A stretch of 64,000 nucleotides of DNA from Collinsella sp. AF20-14LB (lineage in GTDB: Bacteria > Actinomycetota > Coriobacteriia > Coriobacteriales > Coriobacteriaceae), in NCBI RefSeq assembly GCF_003459505.1, contig NZ_QRWD01000007.1:1-64000 (forward strand), in the 5' to 3' direction. The notes under the pieces are model-generated. The model was not told the DNA's origin, searched no databases, and saw only the letters and a list, made by a program, of their open reading frames with translations. Each line of letters begins with the position of its first letter. Position 1 is the first letter of the stretch. This document shows positions 7,291 to 17,167 of this stretch, piece after piece. The position numbers were made by a program, and so were the translations under genes.

Positions 7291-8613
7291 ATGGCCTTCG
7301 AGAGCGTCAACTATCAGTGCCCCGCGTGTGGCGGCCCCCTTCACTTTGCCAGTGCCGAGCAAAAGCTCGTCTGCGACTACTGTGACTCACGCTTTGAAGT
7401 CGAAGAAGTCGAGGCCCTCTATCGCGAGCGCCAGGACAAGGCAGATGCCAAAGCCGATGCCGCAGCCGCAGCTCCCAAACCTGCTGTCGACGATGCCGTG
7501 CAGGAGCTCGCCCAAAACGCCGGCTACATCTGCTTGTCGTGCGGCGCCGAGCTCGTGTCCGACGGCACCGTCGCCGTCACCACCTGCCCGTACTGCGGCA
7601 ACTCCGCCGTGGCGCCCGGCCAGCTCTCTGGCGACTTCTCGCCCGACCTGGTGATTCCATTTAAGCTCGGGCGCGACGACGTCACGGCCGCACTCAAGGG
7701 ACACTACAAGGGCAAGATCTTGCTGCCCAAGAGCTTTGTCACCGGCAACCACATCGACGAGGTCCAAGGTGTCTACGTGCCGTTTTGGCTCTACGGCGCC
7801 CGCGTGGACGGCGAAGTGTACTTTGACGCGACCAACGAGACCGTGACCGAGGAATCCGACCGCACCGTCACGACCACCGACCACTACGATGCCCATCGCA
7901 AGGGCAATATCTCGTTTAAGCGCGTGCCCGTCGACGGATCGTCCAAGATGCCCGACGGCCACATGGACGCCATCGAGCCGTTTGACTACGACGCGCTGCG
8001 TCCGTTCTCGGTCGCATATATGCCCGGCTACATCGCCAACCGTTACGACGAGGACTGCGAGACCTGCAAGGCGCGCGCCGAGCGCCGTATGGAAGAAAGC
8101 ACGATCTCGGCCCTGCGCGAGACTGTCGTCGACGAATACGACGATGCCACGGTCGAAAGCAAGCAGCTCGACTACACCTGGGAAGACAGCGACTACGCCC
8201 TGTTCCCCGTCTGGATGCTCTCCACCTCGTGGAACGGCAAGAGCTACCTGTTTGCCATGAACGGCCAGACCGGCCGCTTGGTCGGCGAGCTCCCCTGCTC
8301 CAAGCCCAAGCTCGCTATTGCCTCGGTGCTGTTCTTTGTGATCGGATTTATCCTCTCCCAGATTCTCTTTATGGGTGAGAACGCCTTCGATCCGGATTAC
8401 CTCGCCTTTGATATCGAGGGCATCCTCATCAACATCGTCGCGCCGCTGATCATCGTGATTATCGGAGACGTGCTACTGGTAGGCCAGCTCAAGACGGCCA
8501 ACGAGGCCACCCACGCCGACGAGTACTGCGGCGAGCTCGACCTGACCGAGAAGCACGACACCTTCAACCACACCGAGACCACCGTTGTCATGAAAGACGA
8601 CAAGGACGACTAA
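7291..8613 (+). CDS. Zinc-ribbon membrane protein, YdjG-like
   Basis: The 440-residue protein opens with a TFIIB-like zinc ribbon (CPACGGPLHF, then CDYCDSRFEVEEVE, residues 10-35). A second ribbon follows (CLSCGAELVSDGTVAVTTCPYCGN, about 79-105). Near the end is a pair of hydrophobic helices (about 340-395). The VIPFKLGRDDV and YVPFWLYGA segments are typical of bacterial proteins related to Bacillus YdjG/TFIIB-zinc-ribbon proteins. It starts 24 bases after the upstream gene with the SD GGAAAGGA and is followed 48 bases later by the SPFH gene, so it is probably cotranscribed with both. The function is unproven. The combination suggests a membrane-tethered scaffold. Confidence 0.75.
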   Translation: MAFESVNYQCPACGGPLHFASAEQKLVCDYCDSRFEVEEVEALYRERQDKADAKADAAAAAPKPAVDDAVQELAQNAGYICLSCGAELVSDGTVAVTTCPYCGNSAVAPGQLSGDFSPDLVIPFKLGRDDVTAALKGHYKGKILLPKSFVTGNHIDEVQGVYVPFWLYGARVDGEVYFDATNETVTEESDRTVTTTDHYDAHRKGNISFKRVPVDGSSKMPDGHMDAIEPFDYDALRPFSVAYMPGYIANRYDEDCETCKARAERRMEESTISALRETVVDEYDDATVESKQLDYTWEDSDYALFPVWMLSTSWNGKSYLFAMNGQTGRLVGELPCSKPKLAIASVLFFVIGFILSQILFMGENAFDPDYLAFDIEGILINIVAPLIIVIIGDVLLVGQLKTANEATHADEYCGELDLTEKHDTFNHTETTVVMKDDKDD

Positions 8614-8661
8614 GCAATCCGACCAATACCACCCGGCCTTTGACGAGAAAGGAAGATCACC

Positions 8662-9903
8662 ATGGGACTCTTGAAAGCTAGATTGGGTGCTGCCGGCGGC
8701 GTCATGGCCGACCAGTGGAAGGAATTTATCTATTGCGAATCGATGCCTGCTGACGTCTTGGCCTGCAAGGGCAGCAAACGCACCGGTGGCCGCAGCTCCA
8801 ACACGCGCGGCGAGGACAACGTCATCTCCAACGGCTCGGTCATCGCCGTCAACGACGGCCAGGGCATGCTCGTGGTGCAAAACGGCAAGATCATCGAAGT
8901 CGCACTGGAGCCCGGTGAGTTCGTCTTCGATACCGGCAGCGAGCCGAGCGTCTTTAGCGGCAACCTGGGCGATTCCATCAAGGAGACCTTCGCCAATATC
9001 GGCAGCCGCTTTACCTTTGGCGGCGACGCGGGCAAGGACCAGCGCGTCTACTTCATCAACACCAAGGAGATCATCGGCAACAAGTACGGCACCGCCTCGC
9101 CCGTGCCCTTCCGCGTGGTCGATAACAACATTGGCCTGGACGTTGACATCTCCGTGCGCTGCAACGGCGAGTACTCGTACCGCATCACCAACCCGCTGCT
9201 GTTCTACACCAACGTGTGCGGCAACGTGACCGATAGCTACACGCGCGACAAGATCGACAGCCAGCTTAAGTCCGAGCTGCTCACCGCCCTGCAGCCCGCC
9301 TTTGCCAAGATCTCGGAAATGGGCATCCGCTACAGCGCCATCCCCGGCCACACCACCGAGCTCGCCCGCGCGCTCAACGAGGTCCTCTCTGCCGACTGGC
9401 GTGACCTGCGCGGCGTCGAGATCGTGAGCTTTGGCGTCAACTCCATCGCTGCCTCGCAAGAGGACGAGCAGATGATCAAGGACCTGCAGAAAGCCGCCGT
9501 CATGCGCGATCCCACCATGGCAGCCGCCAACATCGCCAGCGCCCAGAGCGACGCAATGCGCGCGGCAGCCGCCAACCCCAACGGCGCGATGGCAGGCTTT
9601 ATGGGCATGGGCATGGCGGGCGGCATGGGCGGCATGAACGCCAGTCAACTGTTCGCCGCCGGCCAGGCACAGCAGCAGGCCGCCCCGCAGCCGGCTCCGG
9701 CACCCGCCCCCGCACCGGCCCCTGCCGCTGCCCCCGCGGCCGGCACGTGGACCTGCAGCTGCGGCGCCACCAACACCGGCAAGTTCTGCCCCGAGTGTGG
9801 CAGTCCCGCACCCGCCCCGGCACCGGCCAAGTGGTTCTGCCCCAACTGCGGCAGCGAAAACGGCGGCAAGTTCTGCAGCAACTGCGGAACACCTAGGCCT
9901 TAG
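8662..9903 (+). CDS. SPFH-domain protein with C-terminal zinc ribbons, YdjI-like
   Basis: 413 residues. Residues about 20-290 form an SPFH/band-7-like domain of the 'virion core protein' type (GQGMLVVQNGKIIEV, VFDTGSEPSVF, ITNPLLFYTNV). They are followed by a Gly/Met-rich stretch, a Pro-Ala linker (repeating APAP) and two zinc ribbons (CSCGATNTGKFCPECG and CPNCGSENGGKFCSNCG). This domain order matches Bacillus YdjI, which is encoded with PspA and YdjGH. Here the neighbours are YdjG-like and DUF4428 zinc-ribbon proteins. A membrane-microdomain or stress-scaffold role is an inference from that family. The SD is GAAAGGA. Confidence 0.8.
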   Translation: MGLLKARLGAAGGVMADQWKEFIYCESMPADVLACKGSKRTGGRSSNTRGEDNVISNGSVIAVNDGQGMLVVQNGKIIEVALEPGEFVFDTGSEPSVFSGNLGDSIKETFANIGSRFTFGGDAGKDQRVYFINTKEIIGNKYGTASPVPFRVVDNNIGLDVDISVRCNGEYSYRITNPLLFYTNVCGNVTDSYTRDKIDSQLKSELLTALQPAFAKISEMGIRYSAIPGHTTELARALNEVLSADWRDLRGVEIVSFGVNSIAASQEDEQMIKDLQKAAVMRDPTMAAANIASAQSDAMRAAAANPNGAMAGFMGMGMAGGMGGMNASQLFAAGQAQQQAAPQPAPAPAPAPAPAAAPAAGTWTCSCGATNTGKFCPECGSPAPAPAPAKWFCPNCGSENGGKFCSNCGTPRP

Positions 9904-9983
9904 CCCCTCTATCTGGTAATTGACGGGGGGTCCGCCACCCCCGCATTTGCTTCTATGGGTTTCGTTCGATAAAGGAGGACACC

Positions 9984-10826
9984 ATGAAGACAACGTTCAA
10001 AAAGTCCGTACTCGCATTTCTGACATGCGTCCTTGCGCTCGCCTTTGCCCTGACGGGCTGCAGCGGCGGCGGCAAAGACCCCAAGGCCAACTTTGTCGGC
10101 AGCTGGAAGCTCTCGGGTGGAACCACGGAGGGCGAAGAGCTGACCGATGAGTATATGGATATGTTCGAGGAATGGGGCATCAGCTGCATCTTGGTCCTAG
10201 ACGAAGACGGCACGGGCAGCCTCGATTTGTTCTCCGAAGTTTCCGACCTAAAGTGGGAGGCCAAGGACGCTACCACCGCGAGTATCACCGTCGACAAGGA
10301 GACGACCGACGTGAAGCTCGAGGACGGCAAGCTTGTCCTTGAGGACGGCGAGGACAAGCTCATCTTTAGCAAGTCCGATAAGGACCTATCCGGTACCGTG
10401 AAGAAGGATCGCGAGGCCGCCGAGAAGGAAGGGGAAGTCGAGGAGGCCGTCGAAGACGGCGATGTCCAGAGCGTCGAAATCTCCCCCGCCGCCACCGTCG
10501 CCGATGACGATTTGTGCACCATCACCATCACCGAGAAGTTCCAGGACGACTGGGGCGACATCGGCTTTGTCGTCAACATCGTCAACAAGAGCGACAAGGA
10601 CCTGACCTTCTACGCTCCCACCGGCAAGACAAACGTCAACGGCACCATGAAGGAAGCCTGGTTCTCGGCCCACCTGATGCCCGGCACCAACGCCACCGAA
10701 GAGTTCACCTTCTCGAAGGGCACGCTTGACAGCTTCGACAGCCTGGTCAACACGACCATCGGCATCGACGCCTACCTGACCGATTCCTACGAGGACGTCG
10801 CCTCCTACAGCGCAACCATCGCATAA
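9984..10826 (+). CDS. Secreted lipoprotein, unknown function
   Basis: A signal peptide ends in the lipobox LTGC (residues 22-25: ..LAFALTGCSGGGKD), so the mature protein is lipid-anchored on the outer face of the membrane. Residues about 35-125 are an acidic beta-rich domain (GSWKLSGG.., LVLDEDGTGSLDLFS, LVLEDGEDKLIFSK) resembling lipocalin-like or DUF4923-type modules. A Glu/Val linker follows, then a second beta domain (about 165-280). The SD AAGGAGG is seven bases from ATG. It is the last gene of the zinc-ribbon/SPFH cluster, 80 bases downstream, and may be its extracytoplasmic partner. No specific function is recognisable. Confidence 0.75.
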   Translation: MKTTFKKSVLAFLTCVLALAFALTGCSGGGKDPKANFVGSWKLSGGTTEGEELTDEYMDMFEEWGISCILVLDEDGTGSLDLFSEVSDLKWEAKDATTASITVDKETTDVKLEDGKLVLEDGEDKLIFSKSDKDLSGTVKKDREAAEKEGEVEEAVEDGDVQSVEISPAATVADDDLCTITITEKFQDDWGDIGFVVNIVNKSDKDLTFYAPTGKTNVNGTMKEAWFSAHLMPGTNATEEFTFSKGTLDSFDSLVNTTIGIDAYLTDSYEDVASYSATIA

Positions 10827-10874
10827 CGGCGGACACCGATAGCCGCGGATTGGCGGACACATCCGCGCACACCA

Positions 10875-10909
10875 GACGGTGCCGCAGGAGTTGATCCTGC
10901 GGCACCGTC
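10875..10909. terminator. Hairpin after the lipoprotein gene
   Basis: A 14-bp perfect stem (GACGGTGCCGCAGG / CCTGCGGCACCGTC, loop AGTTGAT) without a T-run. It probably works together with the next hairpin at 10942-10980. Confidence 0.6.
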
Positions 10910-10941
10910 GCCTTGCGCCAACAACACTGCCCATACAAGCA

Positions 10942-10980
10942 GACCGCCCGCCGTTTTTAGATGCGAAACGGCGGGCGGTC
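10942..10980. terminator. Bidirectional terminator
   Basis: A 15-bp perfect stem, GACCGCCCGCCGTTT with AAACGGCGGGCGGTC, followed by TATCTTTA on the plus strand. It sits between the convergent lipoprotein gene and the response regulator. Confidence 0.75.
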
Positions 10981-11017
10981 TATCTTTACGGCGCCGGAAC
11001 ACGGGCGAGCGCGTCGA

Positions 11018-11641
11018 TTACGAGCGCTCCATGTTGGGAACGATGCTGCCCTCGGTCACCGCATGCACGGCCAGGCGCATGATATTGTCGTAGCCGGTCT
11101 TGTTGAGGATCTCCGAGATGCGGCGCTTGATGGTGCCCTCGCTCATAAACAGCTCGGCCGCAATTTCGCGACGGCTCTTGCCCTCGCAGGCAAGGCGCAA
11201 AATCGACAGCTCGACATCGTCGAGGGCCGCCGTGCCCGAGAAGATGCTCTCGGGAGGCTTGGGAAACGTGCAGTAACCCGCCAGCGTGGAACGCATCACG
11301 GCGAATAGCTCGTCGATACCGACGTTCTTATACACAAAGCTATCGACGCCCGCCTCGCGCGCCTGGTCCACAAAGGTGATCTCGGGCATGCCCGTCATGA
11401 TGATGACGCGGCACTCGGGCAGCTCCTCTTTAATACGCGCCGCCGCCACAATGCCGTTGGAGTCATGCTCGGTGCACACGTCCATCAGTATCATGTCCGG
11501 GCGCTCCTTGAGCACAACGTCCAAGGCATCCGAGGCGTCGGCGATCGCGGCGACAACCGTCATGTCGGGCTGGTCACCCACGGAACGCGCGAGGCTCTCG
11601 CGCAAGATAGCCTGGTCTTCGACGATTAACACGCGGATCAT
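11018..11641 (-). CDS. NarL/LuxR-type response regulator
   Basis: The receiver domain covers residues 1-120, with acidic pocket VEDQ, phospho-acceptor Asp in ILMDVCTEHD (about 54), TG at about 82 and the conserved Lys in FVYKNVG (about 105). The C-terminal LuxR HTH covers about 143-200 (LDDVELSILRLACEGKSRREIAAELFMSEGTIKRRISEIL). It acts as the output of the two-component system encoded just upstream. Its ATG overlaps the kinase stop codon (ATGA), showing translational coupling. The target genes are not obvious from the window. The operon is closed by the hairpin at 10942-10980. Confidence 0.92.
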   Translation of the reverse strand: MIRVLIVEDQAILRESLARSVGDQPDMTVVAAIADASDALDVVLKERPDMILMDVCTEHDSNGIVAAARIKEELPECRVIIMTGMPEITFVDQAREAGVDSFVYKNVGIDELFAVMRSTLAGYCTFPKPPESIFSGTAALDDVELSILRLACEGKSRREIAAELFMSEGTIKRRISEILNKTGYDNIMRLAVHAVTEGSIVPNMERS

Positions 11642-13131
11642 GAGCTTCTCCTTTGGACCGTGGCGTTGGAGGCGAGCGGGATGGACACCGCAAGCGTAAA
11701 GGGCGGGGCGGCGCGGACTTCCAAGCTGCCGCCCAGATTCTGTGCGACATGCCTCATACCAGGGATACCCGTTCCCTCGCGATACGATACGGGCGCAGGC
11801 GCGCCGTCGTTAGAAACGGTCATCCGCGCAACAGCGCCGTCTTCCGACGTCTCCTGCCACAGGCACACATGGACCTGATGGGCCTGTGCATGCTTGGTGG
11901 CATTGGTCGAGGCTTCGCGGATAATCTGCAAAAAGGCTGCCGCGACACGCGCGTCCTCAGGCAGCGCGCCCTCAACATCAATCTGCACACTCACCAGACC
12001 AAAGGCATGGACGATATCGCCCAGTTGCTCTGCCGGTTCGGCGTCGCCCCCGCTGCGCAGATCGGCAGCGATTGAGCGCAGCAGCGGGTCGATCTGCTCG
12101 AGTGACTCGTCATCCAGGCGTCCCTCCTCCAGATAACGATGGAGGATGGACAGGCGCTGCCCGATCACGTCGTGCACGCGAGCGCGCATACGCAGATAGG
12201 CCGCATTGTCAGCAACTTTTTTGACCTCTTCGATCTGCGATTGAAGTTCTTGGCCCGCAAGCTCGAGCAGTCGGTTGGCGTGCGCCAGGCGGTCATGGGC
12301 ATGTGCGTACTCCGTCACGTCCAAGCCGATGATGCGCTCCAAGGGGCGACCCGAAACCATAACGTCGTCGCACACAAACAGGCGAATCTCGGAAGGAGAA
12401 ACCTCGACCACCGCGCGTGTCTCACCAAAGCGATCCAGGTCAATTCGAACGCGGTCTCTGCTGCTCTCGGGCATCTGGGCGCTGAGCTTTCGAAGGCCGT
12501 TCCATGTGCCGCTCATATCGTGCAAGTCGGTGGGCATGTGAAGCTCAGCGAGGTTTTTGCGCATGCAGCGGTTCATGAGCAACGGATGGCCCTTTGAATC
12601 CAGATACAGGATACCGACGGGAATCACGTTGATGGTCTCGATCGTCGAGAACGCCGTGATATCTTCTTGGCGGTTACGGACGTCCATTAGGAGCGCCGCG
12701 ATGGAGCGGAACAGGAAGAACGCTCCCTCTGCGATAAGGACAACGGCCCACGCCGAGCCCATGGCAAAAACCACCGGCGGTGTCACGGCGGCAACAAGCA
12801 GCAGCTCGGCCAGCATGACGGGGCAACGATAGTGCACCATAAGCACTACGCCGTAGGCAAAGATCGCGGCATTGAGCCACAGCGCTCCGCCCATTGCCCT
12901 GGCGCAAACGTCAAGCGGCGCCACCAGATATGAGCCAGACGACGCGAACAAAATGACAGCCGAGATGACCAAGTGAAGCACAAGGCTCGCCTCGTAGGCG
13001 CAAATCACCTTACGGTTATAGGACGAGCGGCGCGATGCGATGAGCGGGACGTGGATCGTCTGTAGACACGCAGCCAGGGCGAAGACAACATCGAGCGCAA
13101 CGATTTGGGGAAGGATGAGCGAAATCTGCAT
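11638..13131 (-). CDS. Membrane sensor histidine kinase (HisKA_3 type)
   Basis: 497 residues. An N-terminal six- to seven-helix membrane region (about 5-165) is followed by a PAS-like domain (about 175-290, VIPVGILYLDSKGHPLLMN). Next come a short coiled coil, a HisKA_3 dimerisation helix with the phospho-acceptor His in RARVHDVIGQRLSILHRY (about 335), and a HATPase domain with N-box REASTNATKHA and G-box GTGIPGMRHVAQNLGGS. It phosphorylates the NarL-type regulator at 11018, whose start overlaps this stop. The gene begins two bases after the degenerate sensor at 13134, so the three form one transcription unit. Confidence 0.92.
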   Translation of the reverse strand: MQISLILPQIVALDVVFALAACLQTIHVPLIASRRSSYNRKVICAYEASLVLHLVISAVILFASSGSYLVAPLDVCARAMGGALWLNAAIFAYGVVLMVHYRCPVMLAELLLVAAVTPPVVFAMGSAWAVVLIAEGAFFLFRSIAALLMDVRNRQEDITAFSTIETINVIPVGILYLDSKGHPLLMNRCMRKNLAELHMPTDLHDMSGTWNGLRKLSAQMPESSRDRVRIDLDRFGETRAVVEVSPSEIRLFVCDDVMVSGRPLERIIGLDVTEYAHAHDRLAHANRLLELAGQELQSQIEEVKKVADNAAYLRMRARVHDVIGQRLSILHRYLEEGRLDDESLEQIDPLLRSIAADLRSGGDAEPAEQLGDIVHAFGLVSVQIDVEGALPEDARVAAAFLQIIREASTNATKHAQAHQVHVCLWQETSEDGAVARMTVSNDGAPAPVSYREGTGIPGMRHVAQNLGGSLEVRAAPPFTLAVSIPLASNATVQRRSS

Positions 13132-13133
13132 CG

Positions 13134-15017
13134 TTACTCACCCGCCCTCGGCATCAAGACGATCATGCGCAGCTGGCCGGGCTCGCCCTCAAGGCGGTAT
13201 GCCACGTTGCGCCCTTGCAGAGCGCTTTCGAGCTCATGGGCGGCCGGTGTCTGAGACAAGTCTTCCTCATCGTTGGAGAAGAGCGTGGCGCGCAGCTCGA
13301 CACTGCACGAGTCATGGTCGCCCAAGTGATACATGAGCGCCGGATGGTCGGTGGTGTAGGCAAAAAACGCAAAGTCATACACACAGTCATACAGCGCGCT
13401 CACCGTGCTGGCGTGCATGGGGCGTCTTATGGCGATAATCGAGGCGCAATCGACATCGACGGTGCGCAGGTCGCTTGCGAGCTCGTTGGCAATGAGCTGG
13501 ATGCGGTCGCGGTCAAAGCCGCTCTCCCCGTGCTGCGCCAGCGTGAGCGACCCCTTGCGCTTGCAATAGGCGACGAGCATCTTGGCGCACTGCAGCATGC
13601 GGTAACGCTCGTGCGAAGATGCCTCGTCGGTCAACGGCGGCAGCGAGCTCAGCAGGTCATACATCTCTTCGAGCGCGCGGGCGAGTGCCTGGTCCACGTC
13701 TTGGACCAGCAAGGTCTCGGCCTCTTGATCTGCCAGGTGCGTCTTAAGGTCGTAGTCGGCCGTGAGCAGTTCGTTTTGGCGCTGCAGCTCCATGCGACGA
13801 TGCGCCAGCTCGCGATTGAGCTCGTTGAGCTCCGACACGTTTTGGGCAAGCAGGGCCGATCCGCCCAGCAGTGGAAAGGCACGGTACATCACATCGGGAT
13901 CGGACGCCACGGCAAAGGCATGGGCGCGGCCGTGCTCCTGGGTCCGCAACTCCTCGCGCACGCCTACCGGCATTGGCTTTGACACTGGCGTGGCATAGAC
14001 TTCCTGCAGGTCGCGCGTTAGAACTTTGAGGTCGAGCGGCAAGGTGTCGAAGATGCCGGCGATGTCGTGATATGACGGAATGACACCGCAATCGAGACAG
14101 ATTTCCATCGCCATCACGCACAAGACGCAATAGACGAGCGAAAAGTTGAGCCTCCATGCCCAGAGCACGCGCAGAGCATACGAGATGGCAAAGAACGCAC
14201 CACCCAACAAAACAAGCACCGCCGTGCCCGAAAAGCGCTGAATGCGAAAGGACGAGGACCGACCCACCAGGATAAAAAAGGCCACGAAGTTAAAGGCCGT
14301 CCACAGGAGGACAGCGAAATAACCCCAGCCGTACGTATAATCGTTGCTCCAGGTGTCGCTTGCACGGTCAAAGTGGAATACCTGCCGGTGGAAATCGTTG
14401 GTGAGCACAAAACCGATAAGCAGGATGGCCACGATCCACAGGATGCCGCGATAGCGACGGCCCGCACGGTGTTGTTCCAGCCCCGCAAGCCGCAGACCGC
14501 ACAACTGGTAGAGCAGCGGAATGAGCGTCATGGGCACGTAGTACAGGTACCACAGGATCGTGGCGTAAACCGGTGTGAACGACTTGTATTTGAGGATGAC
14601 CTCAATCATCCAGAGGGCGCAGATGGTGGCGACGGCAACAAGGCGGCGGCGCAACACATAGTCCAAACAGCGCAGATAGACCGATACACCCCAGATCGAA
14701 AATATAATTGCGGCGACAAGCAACGGGAGAGAGCTCGAGTGGACGAGCGCATCCACGACCTCTTTGGACACCTCGCTATAGGCGGGCACGGCGTTGGAAA
14801 GCTTGGGGTCGGAGGCAAACAGCGCCGGCAAGACCGCCAAAAGCATGAGGAACAGCGCGGTGATGGCGCCGGCGATAGCAAAGACGCGGTGACGGTACAC
14901 CTGATGTGTTATGCCAACAAGGAATCGCGGCATGGCAAAGAGCCTGCCGCCCCTGGGATCCGCTACGGGCGCGGATCGGGCGGCCGCGTGGCCAATATGT
15001 CGTGCACGGGTACCCAT
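13134..15017 (-). CDS. 7TM sensor protein with a degenerate kinase-like C-terminus
   Basis: About eight hydrophobic helices fill the N-terminal half. They are followed by a linker, a coiled coil (SELNELNRELAHRRMELQRQNELL) and a C-terminal domain shaped like a DHp-HATPase pair but lacking usable motifs. No clear H-box is present, and the N-box position reads LYDCVYDFAFFAY. I infer a pseudokinase or ligand sensor that partners the active kinase at 11638, two bases downstream. ATG 15017 lies nine bases after a TACACT -10 element (15032-15027), suggesting a nearly leaderless start. ATG 14933 (MPRFLVG..) is an alternative giving a more compact N-terminus. A longer frame would start inside the GH1 terminator and is unlikely. 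Confidence 0.75.
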   Translation of the reverse strand: MGTRARHIGHAAARSAPVADPRGGRLFAMPRFLVGITHQVYRHRVFAIAGAITALFLMLLAVLPALFASDPKLSNAVPAYSEVSKEVVDALVHSSSLPLLVAAIIFSIWGVSVYLRCLDYVLRRRLVAVATICALWMIEVILKYKSFTPVYATILWYLYYVPMTLIPLLYQLCGLRLAGLEQHRAGRRYRGILWIVAILLIGFVLTNDFHRQVFHFDRASDTWSNDYTYGWGYFAVLLWTAFNFVAFFILVGRSSSFRIQRFSGTAVLVLLGGAFFAISYALRVLWAWRLNFSLVYCVLCVMAMEICLDCGVIPSYHDIAGIFDTLPLDLKVLTRDLQEVYATPVSKPMPVGVREELRTQEHGRAHAFAVASDPDVMYRAFPLLGGSALLAQNVSELNELNRELAHRRMELQRQNELLTADYDLKTHLADQEAETLLVQDVDQALARALEEMYDLLSSLPPLTDEASSHERYRMLQCAKMLVAYCKRKGSLTLAQHGESGFDRDRIQLIANELASDLRTVDVDCASIIAIRRPMHASTVSALYDCVYDFAFFAYTTDHPALMYHLGDHDSCSVELRATLFSNDEEDLSQTPAAHELESALQGRNVAYRLEGEPGQLRMIVLMPRAGE

Positions 15018-15084
15018 AGTGCTTTTAGTGTACCGACAGGCAGGCCCAAAAAGCGGGCCACATGTCCCAAAATCCGCCGACGGC

Positions 15085-15120
15085 AAGGCGCCCGGCGAGC
15101 ACATACTCGCCGGGCGCCTT
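15085..15120 (-). terminator. Hairpin after the GH1 remnant
   Basis: AAGGCGCCCGGCGAG (15085-15099) pairs perfectly over 15 bp with 15106-15120. It lies 37 bases past the GH1 stop and upstream of the sensor operon promoter. Confidence 0.7.
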
Positions 15121-15156
15121 GGTTAGGAGGCTATGAAGTTGAGTGCCTCAGCTTCC

Positions 15157-16224
<1,068 letters not shown>

Positions 16225-16318
16225 CTACTCAACGGCAACGGCGCAGGTCGACACTTCTTTTCGCGCGCAGGCGCTCGGCAGCCGCCCCCGTCTGACACTT
16301 TTTGATACCGCCGCCCCC

Positions 16319-16356
16319 AACCACCACAAAGGGGGACAGGCACCTTTGTGGTGGTT
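16319..16356. repeat. CCACCACAAAGG hairpin repeat (inverted copy)
   Basis: AACCACCACAAAGG (16319-16332) pairs with 16343-16356 over 14 bp. The loop GGGACAGGCA is the reverse complement of the loop at 3098-3107, so this is the same element in the opposite orientation. Confidence 0.75.
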
Positions 16357-16368
16357 TGGGCCCGTTTG

Positions 16369-16504
16369 TCTCGATCTGTAACAGGTAGGCCGCCAAAACC
16401 GGGACTGGTGTTACAGATTGAGATTGTTCGGTCTTTCCCCTGCAGTTTGTCTCGATCTGTAACAGGTAGAGACGATTTAGCCCGATAGATGTTACAGATT
16501 GAGA
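16369..16504. repeat. Tandem pair of ATCTGTAACA palindromes
   Basis: Two units, 16369-16423 and 16450-16504, have identical 15-nt arms TCTCGATCTGTAACA / TGTTACAGATTGAGA. The only non-Watson-Crick position is the same G opposite T in both, which would be a G.U pair in RNA. The loops differ (26 versus 25 nt). The first contains CCAAAACCGGGA, shared with the loop at 1036-1046. The block fills the space between the GH1 remnant and the 3' end of the DUF4867 gene. Confidence 0.8.
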
Positions 16505-16513
16505 CGGAAGATT

Positions 16514-17158
16514 CTAATCGCAGGCGATGTCGAGATTTTTGCCGACGAGGCCTACGTAGCCGCCTTCGGCTGCCTTGGGGCTGTCGGCGTGGCAGAGAAC
16601 CCACTTGTCGGCCTTCCAGTAGCAGTAGCTGTCACCGGCGGCAGGCATGTCGGCTGCGGCCTCGGGGCGCGGGCCATTGGTGCCCGCCGGCAGCGCCACC
16701 ATCACCTGGAAGCCGCCGTCGTCGACCATGCAGGGCGTGTAGTGGAGCGTGGTGTTGAAGACTTCGACGACCGTACCCGCCGGCACGCGGAACGCCTTGA
16801 CGCACGCGGTGTCGAGCTTGCCGTCCTCGATCTCCCAGCGATGCGCCACGAGCAGGATAAAGTCGCGCGCCCCCAGGTTGAACTCGCTCGCACGGTGGTA
16901 CTCCAGGCAGTTGAGACGCGTGTTGTGGCCGTTGCACCAACCGAGCTGGAAGGGACGGCCGCCAAACATGAGAAAGCCCAGTTTATCGGCATCCTTGACG
17001 CCCTCGAGCTCCGGCGCACTTGCTACGTATTTGCCGCCCTCGGGAATGGGCGTGGCAGAGAGCGCCTCGAGCACGGGCGACGTGAGCTCGGACGGAACGT
17101 CATCCCAAACGTTGCCATAGGATTTGAATTCGGAATCGTTGACAGAGTAGATATGCAT
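16514..17158 (-). CDS. DUF4867 family protein
   Basis: A soluble 214-residue protein of the DUF4867 family, which has a cupin-like beta-rich sequence (LVAHRWEIEDGKLDT, VPAGTVVEVFNTTLHYTPC, QVMVALPAGTNGP). Members often sit with sugar-catabolic genes. Here a truncated beta-glucosidase follows downstream. The ATG at 17158 is favoured over the GTG at 17164 because AGGAG lies five bases before it. A palindromic operator-like site, TGTTCGTA..TACGAACA, lies just upstream (17168-17193), suggesting control by a sugar-responsive repressor. The substrate is unknown. Confidence 0.75.
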   Translation of the reverse strand: MHIYSVNDSEFKSYGNVWDDVPSELTSPVLEALSATPIPEGGKYVASAPELEGVKDADKLGFLMFGGRPFQLGWCNGHNTRLNCLEYHRASEFNLGARDFILLVAHRWEIEDGKLDTACVKAFRVPAGTVVEVFNTTLHYTPCMVDDGGFQVMVALPAGTNGPRPEAAADMPAAGDSYCYWKADKWVLCHADSPKAAEGGYVGLVGKNLDIACD

Positions 17159-17167
17159 GTTCACTCC

